From positions 1,411,501 to 1,475,500 of the forward strand of contig JABAKD010000019.1 of the NCBI GenBank assembly GCA_012845835.1: 64,000 nucleotides of DNA, in the 5' to 3' direction. Positions within the stretch are counted from its first letter, which is position 1. Every line of letters begins with the position of its first letter. The notes beneath the pieces are model-generated. The model was not told where the DNA came from, did not search any database, and saw nothing but the letters and a program-made list of their open reading frames with translations. Origin of the DNA: Undaria pinnatifida (lineage: Eukaryota > Sar > Phaeophyceae > Laminariales > Alariaceae). Shown in pieces: positions 1 to 12,104 of the stretch. The translations under genes were made by a program, and so were the position numbers.

Positions 1-1440
1 CAAACATCTAAAAAAATCGGACTTCTTTGTAATAGGCGACGCGATATCGGTGTTTGAGAAAAAATAACAGACAGTTATTTGGCCGTACACCTCTACAGCA
101 GGTGCTGATCTACTATGACATATCCTTATTATTATAAAAATAAAAATACACTCCAGCTGTGAGATCGAATATTTTGTCGAAACTCATCTTTGCAAGCTGT
201 GTGTGATACTCCGATCGCGCGTATTACGGGTTGTGTGTCCTCATTAAGGATATAGGTCGGCGACTCCCCTTGCAACTACAGTGTAGCTATCAGGGTCAAC
301 AGGGTGATGTTAGGCAGTCTGTGCGCGGAAACTATAAAACCCGTTTCTGAGGGGGACAGAATCTGACAGCTGTGGAAGGAAATGCATCAGTTTATCAAGT
401 GAATCCTGTAAGTCGAATATCCGGAGGGAAGGGCGGAGTTTTTAAGGAAGTAGGGGCCTGATTTTGATCAAAAGGGGGGCGGGAGGGGGGGAGGGGGGGG
501 GAGGGGACGGGTGGGGCAGGTCAATTTGTACGTGGAAACTATAAATATTTGTGGGGGAGGGGAGGGGAATGTGGCGGGGGGGGCCGGGGGCGGGGGGGAA
601 GGGCTTTAGGTCGCATAGATGTAGGGGTTTGCTATACGCGTGGTGCTAGGTCTAGGCGATGGTGCGGGTGGTGGGGAAGGAGGGGGCGTTGGGGGCGGGG
701 GTGGGTGGGAATTGCAGCAGCGGAATGGACGGCTCTGAAACGATAACGAGGCGATATCCAGGGTGTGGAAGTGTTTATTACTCTGGCGGATTTCGATAGT
801 AGGTGGGGCGTTTAAGCAAGAGGAAGCGAGGAAAAGAAGAAAAAAAAAAAAAAAGAAGGGTGAGGGGGAAGGGGGGGGAGGAGGGGTTTTCAAGAGGTTT
901 AGGTCACATATAATATTAAAATCACGGATTTGGTCGACACTGATGTTCGCAACATTGTGTGTAATCCTCCGATCGCGCGTATTAATCATATATGTAGGGG
1001 CTTGCTATACGCGCGGTGCTGGGTCTAGGCGATCGTGCGGGGTGTGGGGAAGGAGGGGGGGAGGGGGGATTAATGAAAGCTACGTCATGGATGGCTAGAA
1101 AGATAATGACGTGATATCAATTGCTTAGAAGTCTTTATTACTCTGGCCGATTTTGATTGTGAGTGGGGCGTGTGAACGAACTGGGCGGGGAACAAAGGGA
1201 GGGGGGGGGGGGGGGGGGGGGGATGAGTTGGAGCTACGGCATGGATGGCTAGATGGATAATGAGATGATATCAGCTGGCTGGTAGTGTTTGCGACTCTGG
1301 CAGATTGTGATTTCAGGTGGTGCTTTTTAACAAGAGGGATCGGGGGGGGGGGGGCGGGGGGCGAGCATTTCAATATGTGCGCGGGAACTATAAACCCTTG
1401 AAGAGGACGAATCTGACGGTTGCAGCAAGAAGACACCCCT
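1..1440. repeat. G-rich degenerate tandem array
   Basis: No gene is seen here. The stretch is a degenerate array in which a segment containing GATATC followed by TTTATTACTCTGGC recurs near 755, 1113 and 1265. The units are joined by long G runs (about 480-520, 850-890, 1195-1222 and 1340-1360). Open frames through it are Gly/Arg-rich or Pro-rich readings of the simple sequence and are not credible proteins. The G runs could form G-quadruplexes. Confidence 0.7.
136..481 (+). repeat. 345-bp dispersed repeat, left copy
   Basis: A near-identical copy lies at 60822-61165, and its first ~90 bp recur at 4886-4976. It carries the ~60-bp core motif described at 22.1 kb (TGTGAG...TTTGCAAGCTG) near its start and a TATAAAA-like segment (about 334). 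No reading frame is conserved between the copies. It may be the end of a larger mobile element that I cannot classify. Confidence 0.75.
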
Positions 1441-1645
1441 TTATATCACCCGCCTGGTAATGTTTATTTTTCTAGAAGGCTTGATGTTACATGTAGTATG
1501 CAACCCAGTTCTTAGGTGTAGTAAACAACGTGTTAAAAGCTTCATAATTTGTTATTGTATATGGATCGAAAGATAGAATATTTCAATCGATAGGTACAAT
1601 CATGTAAATACCATTAGTTTCTGACATCGCTAATTATAAGAAAGA

Positions 1646-2230
1646 GATGCATATTGCCAAATACAACAGTCGAGGTGATGTGGTCATGCATTGTCACCGC
1701 CATTGAGAACGACAGGGAGAGATGCGAATCGTTATTGTTTTGAAAGGAACGCTTAGTGTACACGCGCTCCATTACGTTACTTCGTTAGTCATATTTCGCT
1801 TGGCATAGGTTTGGAGGCGATCATGCAGACCGTATGTACCGAATACCTTACGTAATAAGTCGGTAGTGCGGTTTACCGCAATTTTAGCATACCTGTCTGT
1901 ATCTCCTTTTCACATTGTTATTGTCTCACATATGTGATTTTACGCCTATAATTTTTGCCGTGCCGATGTGGGGCTCTGAGGTCACCAAATCCAAGACAGA
2001 GATACATCTTACAAATACACCAAGCGAGGTGACGTGGGCATGCGATGTCACCACTATTGAACGCGAGGGTGACTTTACTATGTTAGGCATATGCTACTGC
2101 GTTTGGTAGAGGTTGTCAGGCGATCATGCAAATGGCCGGAGGCACGAAATACCCTGCGTAATAGGTTGGTAGTGTGGTCTACCGCAGTGTTAACATAATT
2201 GCCTGTACTTCTTTTTCACATTGTTATTAT
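1646..2230. repeat. two-unit ~306-bp tandem repeat
   Basis: Two diverged units share a GAGGTGA-CGTGG-like start, a GGCGATCATGCA block and a TTTTTCACATTGTTATT-like end, the last at about 1906 and 2212. The flanking stretches 1441-1645 and 2231-2859 show no gene or repeat that I recognise. Confidence 0.6.
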
Positions 2231-2859
2231 ATAGTGTACGATTATATGCCCTGTTTTCTCCCCACTGTCGTCGAAGATGTTGTGGTCCTGTAGATGTCGC
2301 GTCCATGTCTGGTGCTCTTGTTAGTGGTGCTCATGAAAACATGCCCTAGCGTGTAGTAGATGATCGCTGAGTGGTGTTCCTTTCCTGTTCATCAAGCCAG
2401 GTAGTATATGTCAACGCAACCGCTTGCTTGAAAACGACAAATAAAATTCCGCACACACCTGATACAGAGGAGACTCGGCCCGAAGCTTGTTCAGTATACC
2501 GACGGTCAGGAACAGGTTATCGAGCAGCGCACTTCATTTTTACTACCGCTCCTCACTCCACCTAAAACACTACGGGCATGCGTTGGACCCAGTTCGCTGA
2601 TGCCCAAAACCAATTGCAAAGGAGGTGATGTGGTGGGCGAATGCTATAATGATGGGCGCTGCTACGATTAACTTGTCTCTTGTTCTGTTTGTTCTTGCGT
2701 TCTTGATGAACTTGTTATTTGGCAACGAATAGTTTTGACGTATTTTAGGTGTGTGTAGACTATGCGATGTTTCCGAGTCGTAGGGACCCCAATTTGGAAT
2801 CCAGGGTACATCTGCTCTATCTTTTGACTGGGTTTCGTATGTAGACGTGTATGTGGTTT

Positions 2860-3320
2860 TAGTGTGTGGGCATTCTTGGTTGACGTTGAGGACTTCGTTA
2901 TCGTGTTGTTTCAGAGTGGTGTTTTCGAATACGTATTATTTTGTGTCCGCGTGGTTGTTTTAGTTGATGTTCTAGGATTCGTTATCGTGTTGTTTCAGAG
3001 TGGTGTTTTTGAACACGTATTATTTTGTGTTGGCGTGGTCGTTGCTATACGTGTATGTTTTGGGTGATGTTCTAGACTTCGTTATCGTGTTGTTTCAGAA
3101 TGGTGTTCTCAAATACATATTAGTTGTGTCCGCGTGGATGTTGTTACACAGCTATTTTCGGGTTGATGTTCTAGGCTTCGTTATCGTGTTGTTTCAGGGT
3201 GGTGTTTTTGAACACGTATTTGTGTTCGCGTGGTGGTTGCTATACGTGTACCAGGTATGTTTTGGGTGATGTTCTAGACTTCGTTATCGTGTTGTTTCAG
3301 AGTGGTGTTTTCAAATACAT
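2860..3320. repeat. minisatellite, five units of ~84-103 bp
   Basis: The block TTCGTTATCGTGTTGTTTCAG recurs with little change at about 2893, 2977, 3077, 3176 and 3279. Between blocks the text alternates between two sub-variants. Short Val/Phe-rich open frames here are readings of the repeat. From 3321 to 3880 I see no gene. Confidence 0.8.
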
Positions 3321-3882
3321 ATTAGTTTGCAGTGGTTGGGGGGGGGGGGGGGGTATTGTGCATATCCGCAAAACGTTTTGATATACGCCGAAAAAACTGC
3401 TTCAGGCGGCTAAAAAAGTTGCGAGGGACGTTTGGGAATTTCAACGTTCCCCCTCGCGGCTTTTGTCAAGTATGGTTAAATGCATATTTATCCCTGGAGA
3501 TAAACATGCAACAACCAACCTTGACAACTATGGGTTGTAGTGGTATCATAATACACTTATATTACCGTTACTGTTCATAGTTTGACTATGGGCGTATTCA
3601 TCATTTTCTTAGACTGTGTGGGGAGACTAGAAACACTTCGCGAGGCTAGGGTTGAAGCCTTGAAATAAAAGTTTACAAGAAGGTTTTGTATATGTGATTA
3701 GCCTGCTTGTTGAATACTTTTGTCTGGACGAAATAGTGGCAGGTTTAACGCAACCGATATTGCAGTATTATATTATAACTTTCATGTGTTTAAATCTGTG
3801 GCATGTAGTGGGGCGGAGAAAAGGAGTTTAAACCTGTGGCATAGTTATGTTTAATCGGCTAGGAAGGGAGGGAGGAGCGCGG

Positions 3883-4560
3883 GGGGGTAAATCCGGTGCT
3901 TTGTCTCTTGTCAATCTACTGGGTCCGAATTTCGTACTAATTGGACGGCTACATTAGCCTTTCGTAGCAGTGTGAAGTTTGATAACATCTTTTTAACCCA
4001 AGATGGGGGAAGGGGGGGTTTAAGTGAGTTTGTGGTGAGGGTATACAAGGTCGCAGCATTGTGCTATACTTCTTGTGTGTGGACGCATGTGGCATGTTTC
4101 TGTTTGTTGGGTAGGGAGCGGAGAAGAGAAAGGGGAAGGAGGGGACCAAGGGGGAGGGGGGGACAAGGGGGTCAAAAGGGAAGGGGCAGGGGCTGAGGAG
4201 AAGGGAGGGAAGGGCGTGGGGGGGTAAATCCGGTGCTTTGTCTCTTGTCCATTTACTGGGTCCGAATTTCCTACCAATTGGACGGCTACATTAGCTATTC
4301 GTAGCAGTGTGTTTGATAACATCTTTTTAACCTAAGGTGGGGGAGGGGGGGTTTAAGTGAGCTTGTGGTGAGGGTATACAAGGTCGCAGCATTATACTAT
4401 ACTTCTTGTGTGTGGATGCATGTGGCATATTTCTGTTTATTGAGTAGGGAGGGGAAAAAAGGGGAAGGGGAGAAGGGGACCAAGGGGGAGGGGGGGACAA
4501 AGGGGGTCAAAAGGGCAGGGGGAGGGACTGGGGGGAGGGGGGGTGGGGGGGGAAAGGGGG
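3883..4560. repeat. two-unit ~340-bp tandem repeat ending in G-rich sequence
   Basis: Units beginning GGGGGGTAAATCCGGTGC at 3883 and about 4219 share a ~300-bp body. Each ends in a long purine-rich run (about 4117-4215 and 4446-4580). Proline-rich antisense and Gly/Arg-rich sense frames are simple-sequence artefacts. Confidence 0.75.
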
Positions 4561-4885
4561 GGGTTGGAAGCGGGTTTCCCCCCGCCCCCCTTTGGGTTAC
4601 TTGCCTTTATCGTTTTTTTCTACTAGTTTTGAAATATCTCACATTTTTTAAAAACTTTTTCAGCCTTAGTAGCATTTCAATTTGAATAACATATAAAACC
4701 ACTCTACAATAGTGTATCCGTAAGGGACTCGATCAAATTTCAAGGGGGGCATAATAAAGCATACCCGGGTGGGTCGAAATCTCCTGAGAGCCGACGTGTT
4801 CAGACAAGCCTACTTGCGTACGTTGCCGTCAACCACCCGAATTTCTCGGGTCACTCAGGCTACCACGTGGGGCCGTCTCTGAGCG

Positions 4886-4976
4886 CTTGATATATAATAA
4901 TAATAAAATACACTCCAGCTGTGAGATCGAATATTTTGTCGAAACTCATCTTTGCAAGCTGTGTGTGATACTCCGA
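4886..4976 (+). repeat. fragment of the 345-bp dispersed repeat
   Basis: It matches 130-220 and 60825-60905 almost base for base, then stops abruptly before TATATACTTCG. It contains the whole ~60-bp core motif. The flanks 4600-4885 and 4977-5090 hold nothing I can name. Confidence 0.8.
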
Positions 4977-5089
4977 TTATATACTTCGAGGTAATACGCT
5001 AACGTCGTAGTCGTGGCAGTAGTTATGTCATTTTGGCTCTTTAAAAACATTCGGCCTCAGTAATAATTTCGCACAGGCCGCTCTACCGC

Positions 5090-5720
5090 TCGCCACCCGG
5101 CACCCAGCGACCGCACGCCCGGACACGCCCGGCCACGCCCCCCTCACACATCACCCCTCAGTGTCCCCGGCGACACAACGACCGACCGTTCCCAACTCGG
5201 CGAGCGGGGAGCGTGAAAAATCTGTCGTCCCAGGGACGGTTGGCTCTCTCCCCGGGCAGGCGGAGAGTCGTAAGAGGGTGAAAATCCTCACCCAGCTCCT
5301 CGCGTACCAGAGGTACCAGAGGCACTGCTGTGCTGCTGCACTGCCACTGCACTGCTGTGCTGCCGTTGTGGATTGGTGGGTACGTACTGCTGCACTGTTG
5401 TTGTACTGCTGTGGTCGGTAGGTCGGTTGGTGGGTAGTGGGTGATGGGTGCTTAGTGGGAGACGCCCGATCCCCGAGATCGCGGGGGGCCGTGAAAAAAC
5501 GAATATCCCCGCAACGAAATGCTCCTAGGGTGTCGGTATACTGCCGTACATACTGCTGCACTGCTGTACTACTGTAGTGGGTTGGTCGGTGGGTGCTGGG
5601 TGGGTGGTGGGTGCATTGGCTGGTGCCTGGCGGTGGGTGAGTGGAACGTGTGGCATAGTTCGTGGGTGAGTGTTTTCGTGCCCGTGGGAGATGGCCTTGG
5701 TATTTTGTTTTAGGTACGTA
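5090..5720. other. low-complexity CTG/ACTG-rich stretch
   Basis: Imperfect CTGCTGCACTG runs and GGTTGGTGGGT runs dominate. Open frames on both strands overlap each other and have Cys/Ala-rich composition, so I do not call a gene. From 5721 to 6023 nothing is recognised. Confidence 0.5.
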
Positions 5721-6023
5721 CCTGTGGTACAGCGATTATTTGTTGTTCTCCGCTATACCGGCCGGCGCTGGCATACTTCGGGAGTACCACTAGTCATACG
5801 TTAGAGTCTAGAATCAGTGGTCGATACGTCGACATTGAATAGGCTCCAGTCTAATACAAACCATCTTACTTCGAGCAGCATTAACATTGTTACATTGGGT
5901 GTCATAGTCTGCCCTCAACCACAATCCACAGCAATATTATCACTACAGACTCAGAACTAAAAACTGACATGTACCGTCCCGCAACCCCAAGCGATTATAT
6001 GATGGTAACGGGGTCTAACTGGG

Positions 6024-6520
6024 TTGGGGTCGGTCTTGGTGTCAGAGTCGGTGTTAGTGTTGGTGAGTGGTGTCGGTGTTGGTGTTCGTGGTGTTGGTGT
6101 TGGGGGTGTTGGTGGTGGAGGTGATGTTGGTGGAGCTCGTGGTGTTAGTGTCCGCGGTGTTGGTGTTGGCGGTGGTGGTGGTGCTGGTGTTGGTGTGAGC
6201 GCTTGTGCTGGTGCTGACGGTGTTGGAATTTGTGTTGGTGTTGGTGATGGCGTTGACCGTGTTGGTGGTGTTAGTGTTGGTGGTGTTATTGGTGTTAGTG
6301 ATGGTGTTGGTGTTGGTGTTGGTGTTGGTGTCGGTGTTGGTGTTTGTGGTGTTAGTGCTGGTGCTGGTAGTGTTCGTGTTGGTGGTGTTGGTGCTGGTAA
6401 TGTTCGTATTGGTAGATGGCGGCGTTGGTGTTGGTGGTGTTAGTGCTGGTGGTGTTGGCGTTGGCATTGGCGTTGGCGTTAGTGTAGGTTTTGGTATCGG
6501 TGCTGACTTTGGTGTCGGTG
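6024..6520. repeat. GGTGTT-type minisatellite, ~500 bp
   Basis: The plus strand is almost entirely built from GGTGTT, AGTGTT and GGTGCT hexamers. This leaves every plus frame open as Val/Gly-rich text and the minus strand open as Asn/Thr-rich text. It is a simple repeat, not a gene. Confidence 0.9.
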
Positions 6521-7831
6521 TTGTTGAAATATTGGGCGCGTTACTTTCTGGGAATTGCGGGATGAAGCGTAACCCGCACCCCACTCAGCAAGCGCGGGAG
6601 TGTTTCCATGTTGGCATGTTTTTATGCCAAGGAGCGAAAAGGTTCGGGAGGTGAGATCAACCGCCTGTCCCATCGCACTGACAAAGCAAGCAGTTGTCGT
6701 AAGTCGTAAATTTGGCCCGTGCATCATCCGATAGCTTCGTCGTTATCTTGCCGGCAATAACTTCTTCAGGACTCATGTAGAGCAATAAAACAAATGAAAA
6801 GTGCGATATCATCGTGAGGTGGGCGCGCAGCACACGAAATGTGGTGCTACATGCTCGTCGCACATCTCCGCCTTGGTGTCCCACATGAAAGCATCATCCC
6901 CTAACCCCTACTCTATAACAGTAGCAGCCCGCGTTGCTTCGTGTGGCTCATTCTTATAAATCGTGTTTTCACTCCAAAGTCTCGATGTTCGCACGTCAGG
7001 CGAGCAAACGTACACGCCTTGCCACGTGACCCAACCGCGTGCTCGTGGTACCCGAACGTAGAAGCTGCCGTGAAGGCCCATAGCTACGCAGCTACCGGCA
7101 GCCGATACATACAATATATCCATCAAAAAAAGAAACTCGAGGGGTAATATCTTAATATAAATAGTACCACTTACCGTGATGTCGAGCATTCCGGAGGTCG
7201 CACTCGGCATATTCTCCGACCTCTCAGCCATCCTCAGCTCTTAATTACCGACGGGAAAATTATTTTTCCGGGTCGGTCCGTGTATGGATTTTTGATTTGT
7301 GGTAAAATGGTCAAGCTGACATACTTTGAGTTTAACGACGTGAGTTCGAGCCTCGCCGCGTCAGTCAGAGTTGCCCTTTTTATTTTTTACATTTTTTACG
7401 TTTTCTTGTTGAGCGTACGTCTTTCCGCTTTGTTGTTGTCTGTTGTTTTGTCTCATTTCAGGCAGGAAAATCTTCTGGTTTTCTATTTTTTGTTTTGTTT
7501 TCTACTGCAAACTGTGGTCACTATTTTCGTCTTGGGGCTTGGCTGTTGCTGTGCCATTCGTACTGTGTAATTCGTACCCGTTACGCTGATACCAGGTGCC
7601 AGGCTTTGCATGTGTTTTCCTCTGTTCATTTGGGATTGTTTTTCTTGTTATATATTTCGCAGCAGTGCGTACGAGTATTTTTTGAGTCTGTTGCCTTTCC
7701 TCGCTGTTGTTGTTCTTTGAATTTGAAGACTCCACGCCTATAGATAGGGGAACGCCTGCTATAATTAATTGATTCGAGCGCGAAAGCGCGTAGATTCCCG
7801 TTAGAACAGGTTCGTGGTCCTCTGTCTGGCT
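6521..7831. other. no supported gene
   Basis: Only short frames are present. The sequence from about 7300 to 7385 has an A-box-like and a B-box-like block followed by T runs. The T-arm would pair (GTGAG/CTCGC around TTCGAGC) but no acceptor or anticodon stem can be built, so it is at best a degraded tRNA-derived sequence. Confidence 0.4.
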
Positions 7832-8100
7832 ACCGCCATCGTCGGTGTTGTTACTGCCACCGTCGTGGTACTATTACTGTAGTACCCACAGCCATCGTGG
7901 CCTTGACCTTTGTCGCGCGATCTAGATTATTTCTAGATCTCGTGCGGCAGCACCATGACACTACCGCCATCGGTGTTGTTTCTGCCACCGTCGCAGTGTT
8001 ACTGCTGTAGCACCCACAGCCGTCGTGACATTGGTCTTTGTCGCGCGATGTAGATTATTCCTACATTGTTTCTACATCTTACGGCGGCACCGTGACACCA
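7832..8100. repeat. two-unit ~136-bp tandem repeat with a covarying hairpin
   Basis: The units start at TACCGCCATCG near 7832 and 7968. Each contains a hairpin. Unit 1 pairs GATCTAGA with TCTAGATC (about 7919-7941). Unit 2 pairs GATGTAGA with TCTACATC (about 8047-8079). The fourth pair has switched from C-G to G-C, a compensatory change. Confidence 0.65.
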
Positions 8101-10778
8101 TATGACTTCCGTCGCTCGATGACCGCATGATCAGCGCAGCTCATACCTGCTTGGAAGTAGCTACAACAACAGTAGCTAGCGGCTTCTGCATATCATACCT
8201 ACCTGGTACCAGTCAGTGAGAAAGTATCCGGGAAGTGTGATGATGCAGGCGGCACGTATATAGGTCGCTCAGCAAGCTTCTTGCAGACTCCGTTGTACGT
8301 CCTACTGCTATTAATAACAGCTGTTCCGTTCTCGGTGTGCTCCGAGAATCGTAATATCTTCTTCTGCTGCCGTTGCTGCTGTCAATCAATGCTGCTCCGC
8401 TGTATACGTATTACTGTACTGCTGCACTGTTGTATAAGCGGCTGGGGGTCTATGTTTTCGCTTGGTACCAGGTATGTGGTAGTAGGTACCGGTACGTACC
8501 AGTACGAGTGAGTGTGGCATGCCTGCTGTTTGTATTTCCATGGGCGTGCCTGTCGCGCTCTGTAAGGCCATGTCGTCTGTGCTTGCTCTTCGGTGCTGTG
8601 GTCTGTTGCGAGCGAGTTCGGTGCAGGCGTGGACACTCGCGCGGGCTGCACGGCATTCACTCTCGTCCGCCTGGACTGTGAAGGTATTTGTTGGTCCAGC
8701 CAGGTTCGGCGGGGTGTCTTTTCGCGCTGGCTAATCACACAAAAATGTACTATATCAAAAGCACAACGTCGCTCGATTTTCATTGGTGTTTGTATTCCGG
8801 CTATTTATATAATTCGGTCTGTGATTTGTCAAATTCACCCATGCACTACATCAATCTTGCCCTACGTTTCGTCGCAGTGCCTCTTTGAATGCGTATCAAA
8901 ACACCAACAACTATTAGAATATTTTTCCAAGCACCGCTAACACTCAGCCCGGTGACGGACAGCCGTCTACTAAAGAAAGTAGACGTAATGTACTCTATTT
9001 TCGTATGGAACATAATAAGGTGTGACTGACGTGTGTGTTTTTTATTCAAATGCTTTTCCAGCCATCCACACCCAGCACACCCAGAGTCAGTGCCGATTCG
9101 TCATCCCAAAGAAAGCAAAAAAAGCTCGGGAATCACACATCGAGACATATACATCGCGAGTGCTAAAAGCAAGATACTAGGCGCATACGGTATACTCATG
9201 CATGCGACGTCCGGGTTGTTTTCCTGGAGCATGGAGGCGGAATTCTTGGCATTATCAAAGTCGCCAGTTTGCACCTGCTATCAATCGTCAACCTCTGACC
9301 GCTTTACAGAGTTTGTATTTCTGATTGTTGCGCGAGTGCAGCGAGCGGCAAATAAATGCCGCCCGCGGAGTGAAGCGCCTTGTAAATATCCACTGCTATG
9401 ATACGAGTATGATACCGCCGTTAGTATACTTTCAGCTCAGCTCTGGCAGCACTTATTAATATGTGTACTGCTACGTACCTCTTGCAGCTGTATGTACGTA
9501 CGAAGCCCTAGATATGATGGCAGCAAGCAATGTCACAAAGGGCGCGTACAACCACGACAAGAAAAAAAACTATCTGGCACGTACAACTCACAGCTGACGT
9601 ATATGAAAAATGAACAAAAACTAGCAGAGGTATAGTCTAGTCTAGACTAAATATGTAGTCTAGTCTAGCATTTTTAAAGAAGGAAGCTCGTACAAGTGCA
9701 ACAGCATGAGCACAGGACGGTAGGAACATGGCGCAAGCACTGACCTTGGTTGCGCGCAGTACCTCTCTCTGTTTGGCACGCGATACCGGCATTTGTCCCA
9801 CACGCCTGTCCTGAAGGCTCTCTGTTGCGCTTTCTTTCGTTCCTGCCGGCCACGTCTTGATTCAGCCCTCGCTTTCTCTTCGGCGCTCGTGGCACCGGAA
9901 CCATTCATGATCGATATTCGTACTTGCACTCGTTTATAGCCACGGATAGGCTGTGCTTCGAGGCTTGTGGATCTGATGCTTTGATGCTTTGAGGCTTTGA
10001 GGGTGTGGAGTGGTTGCTTGATGCAGGGTTGGAGATGGGAAGTGTGGGAGGGAGAGGGAACTCTCAATATAGACTAAGTTGGCCCGACTTGTACCGGTTG
10101 AAGTTGCGCCGCATGAAACCAACGTGAAACGACAACAATGAGACAACGACAAAAACGACAAAAAAAACGATTAAAAAAATAAAACCCCCCGACAAACGAC
10201 AACACGACAACACGGCAAAGCGACAAAACGAACATGCATGCTCAATTTACGATGCACCGCACACAACACAAGTCAACACAACCATAATAACATAACGCAA
10301 CACAACGCACGAGATCACGGCGACAAGCAACAGCACACCACACACGACACAACTTTTATTGCAAAACCTCTTCTACTCTTGCAGTAACGGCGGGGAGCGT
10401 TGAGGTGATAGTGCGCAAACGGAGGATTTTGTTTGCGGGATTCGTGGCACGCATGGGGGAGGAGCGTCTGCCACAGAGGGTGATGTTTGGGGAGTTTGTT
10501 GGGGGTAAAGGCTACTCAGGGGGGCAAGAGAAAGTAATATATACGTGGTAGTCTTCCTTGGGTGGCAATCGGAATATTTGGTTTCTCCAGGCGTGAGTAG
10601 TGAGACGTATGCACCGGCCTGGACCTGGCACATCGTAGACTGACTCCCGATTTCACTTTTATATGTTTCTGGTGGAGGCATGAATTGCGTCAGCTGTGAT
10701 ATATGCGTGTACCACCTTGGGTTGTGTGTGTTTTTCCCTGGGGTATTCCTCAGCTCCAGAGTGACTGGAGCCTGTCCT
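8101..10778. other. no supported gene
   Basis: Overlapping short frames occur on both strands, none with a recognisable domain. A plus frame at 9033-9401 has a faint copia RNase H flavour but cannot be supported. The stretch 10130-10360 is rich in ACGACAA/ACAACAC runs. A TAGTC-type tract lies at 9621-9670. Confidence 0.4.
9621..9670. repeat. TAGTC/GACTA tract flanked by CTAGCA
   Basis: Two TAGTCTAGTCTAG runs, one turning into its own complement (GACTA), lie between direct CTAGCA copies at 9621-9626 and 9665-9670. This is one of a dozen such tracts in the window. Confidence 0.7.
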
Positions 10779-10826
10779 GTGACCACGGACTTGATTATGC
10801 GAGAACAACAACAAACAACAACAATC

Positions 10827-11643
10827 TTAATCCATGGGTTATAAAAGAGAACCACAACCCACACATCCAATCCGTGGAAGCCCCGGGGTGACACCCTTAC
10901 CTGTCCCCTTTTTGGTTCTGGGGAGCCGTGGCATGCCTTGTCTAGAAAATTGGGTGGAAATTCAAACTTCTTGCAGAAACCACAAAGAAGACAACGAAGA
11001 CACACCATCACGCCAGCCACGACGACCACCAGAGGACAGACCGATCTCAAGCACATATCCGGCCTCGCAGAAGAAGACTGCCATCAGCCGAACAGAGGCC
11101 ACAGAAGATAGCAGCAGCAGAAGCAGCAGCAGAACAAGAAGAAGCGGAAATGAGAGCAGCAGCACATCAACGCCGGGCCATCCCGCAGGTACGGTATGAT
11201 ACGCACCGCAGCAGCGAGCACGCACACCGAACTCGCCCAAACACCCAACGGCAGCAACACGCAGCTGTGTAGTGAGGTGCAAGAAAGATGTGTTGTTGCT
11301 GTGTTTTTCTCTTCCTCTGCTGTTCGTGTCTTGTCTTTATCCTGTTTTCTTAGTCTCGCGCACTCTCTCTGGTTCTCTCTTTGCTTCTCCCTCTTCTCTC
11401 TGTTTTTTGTCGGTTTTTTGTCTGTACGTCTCATTCTGAATTGCGAACGTATAACAATAAAGTATCCTGCTGCACTGCGGTGTATCATACCAAGTACAAG
11501 GGCTCCGAATTTCCATCTAATTTTCTAGACAAAGCATGACACGGCTCCCGAGAACCAAAAAGGGGACAGGTAAGGGTGTCACCCCGGGGTTTCCACGGAT
11601 TGGATGTGTGGGTTGTGGTTCTCTTTTATAACCCATGGGTTAA
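10827..11643. mobile_element. TTAA-flanked MITE with 133-bp terminal inverted repeats (piggyBac-like)
   Basis: The left arm 10831-10963 and the right arm 11507-11639 are reverse complements with about 7 differences in 133 bp. Both ends abut TTAA (10827-10830 and 11640-11643), and the right end starts CCCATGGG read inward. TTAA targets and termini starting with CC are features of the piggyBac superfamily. The ~540-bp interior has no transposase; it holds an AGCAGCAGAAG-rich stretch. Each arm carries TTATAAAAG close to the end. I infer a non-autonomous element mobilised in trans. The superfamily assignment rests on target and termini only. Confidence 0.75.
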
Positions 11644-12104
11644 TATTAGGCGCTCCCGTGACGGTGACGACAAAACAACGAAACAGTTGGTCGACAACCG
11701 TTAGGTATCAAGTAATTGGGTGCTGGGTGATGGATGTCTGGTGTTCGGTGTATAGATGATCGCCAGCATCGCTCTGGGAGCGAGAGCTGGTACGTTGGAA
11801 CGGCGACCTGGCGGTATTTTAGACCAAGCACCCTAGTCCGTTCACACCATGGTGCTACCTCCGCCTTGCTGAACGCGTTAGGGCAAGCTACAAGCATAAG
11901 GCTATCTATGTAGTCTAGACTATAAAGAAAAACGAATCGGTGGGACGAAAGACCGGGCTCTTCTCTCAGCTAAGATACGGCCTCCCCACCAATACCTTGA
12001 CATCTCCTTATTTGCCGCGCTCCCCCGCTGCCCGTTCCCTGTCCAAAACCGTCGCGGTTACCGGCTCGCCCGTGATGACGATGAGATTCAGATATATATA
12101 TATA
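11644..12104. other. no supported gene between two mobile elements
   Basis: Nothing recognisable is present apart from a short TAGTCTAGACTAT tract at 11911-11923 and a TA dinucleotide run (12092-12104), into which the gypsy element inserted. Confidence 0.5.

Noticed and set aside
6024-6654. Long Val/Gly-rich plus frames and an Asn/Thr-rich minus frame
   Set aside because: They are translations of a GGTGTT simple repeat that lacks stop codons in most frames.
6657-7231. Minus-strand frames of 75 and 107 codons with protein-like text
   Set aside because: They fall in different frames, have no recognisable domain and no plausible splice signals joining them.
7300-7385. tRNA-like sequence with A- and B-box-like blocks and T-run terminator
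   Set aside because: A T-arm can be drawn, but no acceptor stem or anticodon arm of proper size pairs.
9033-9401. Frame resembling a copia RNase H fragment (SWSMEAEFLALS)
   Set aside because: The similarity covers about a dozen residues and no neighbouring copia motif is present.
10373-11056. 227-codon minus frame
   Set aside because: It runs across the border of the TTAA-flanked element into an inverted-repeat arm and shows no domain.
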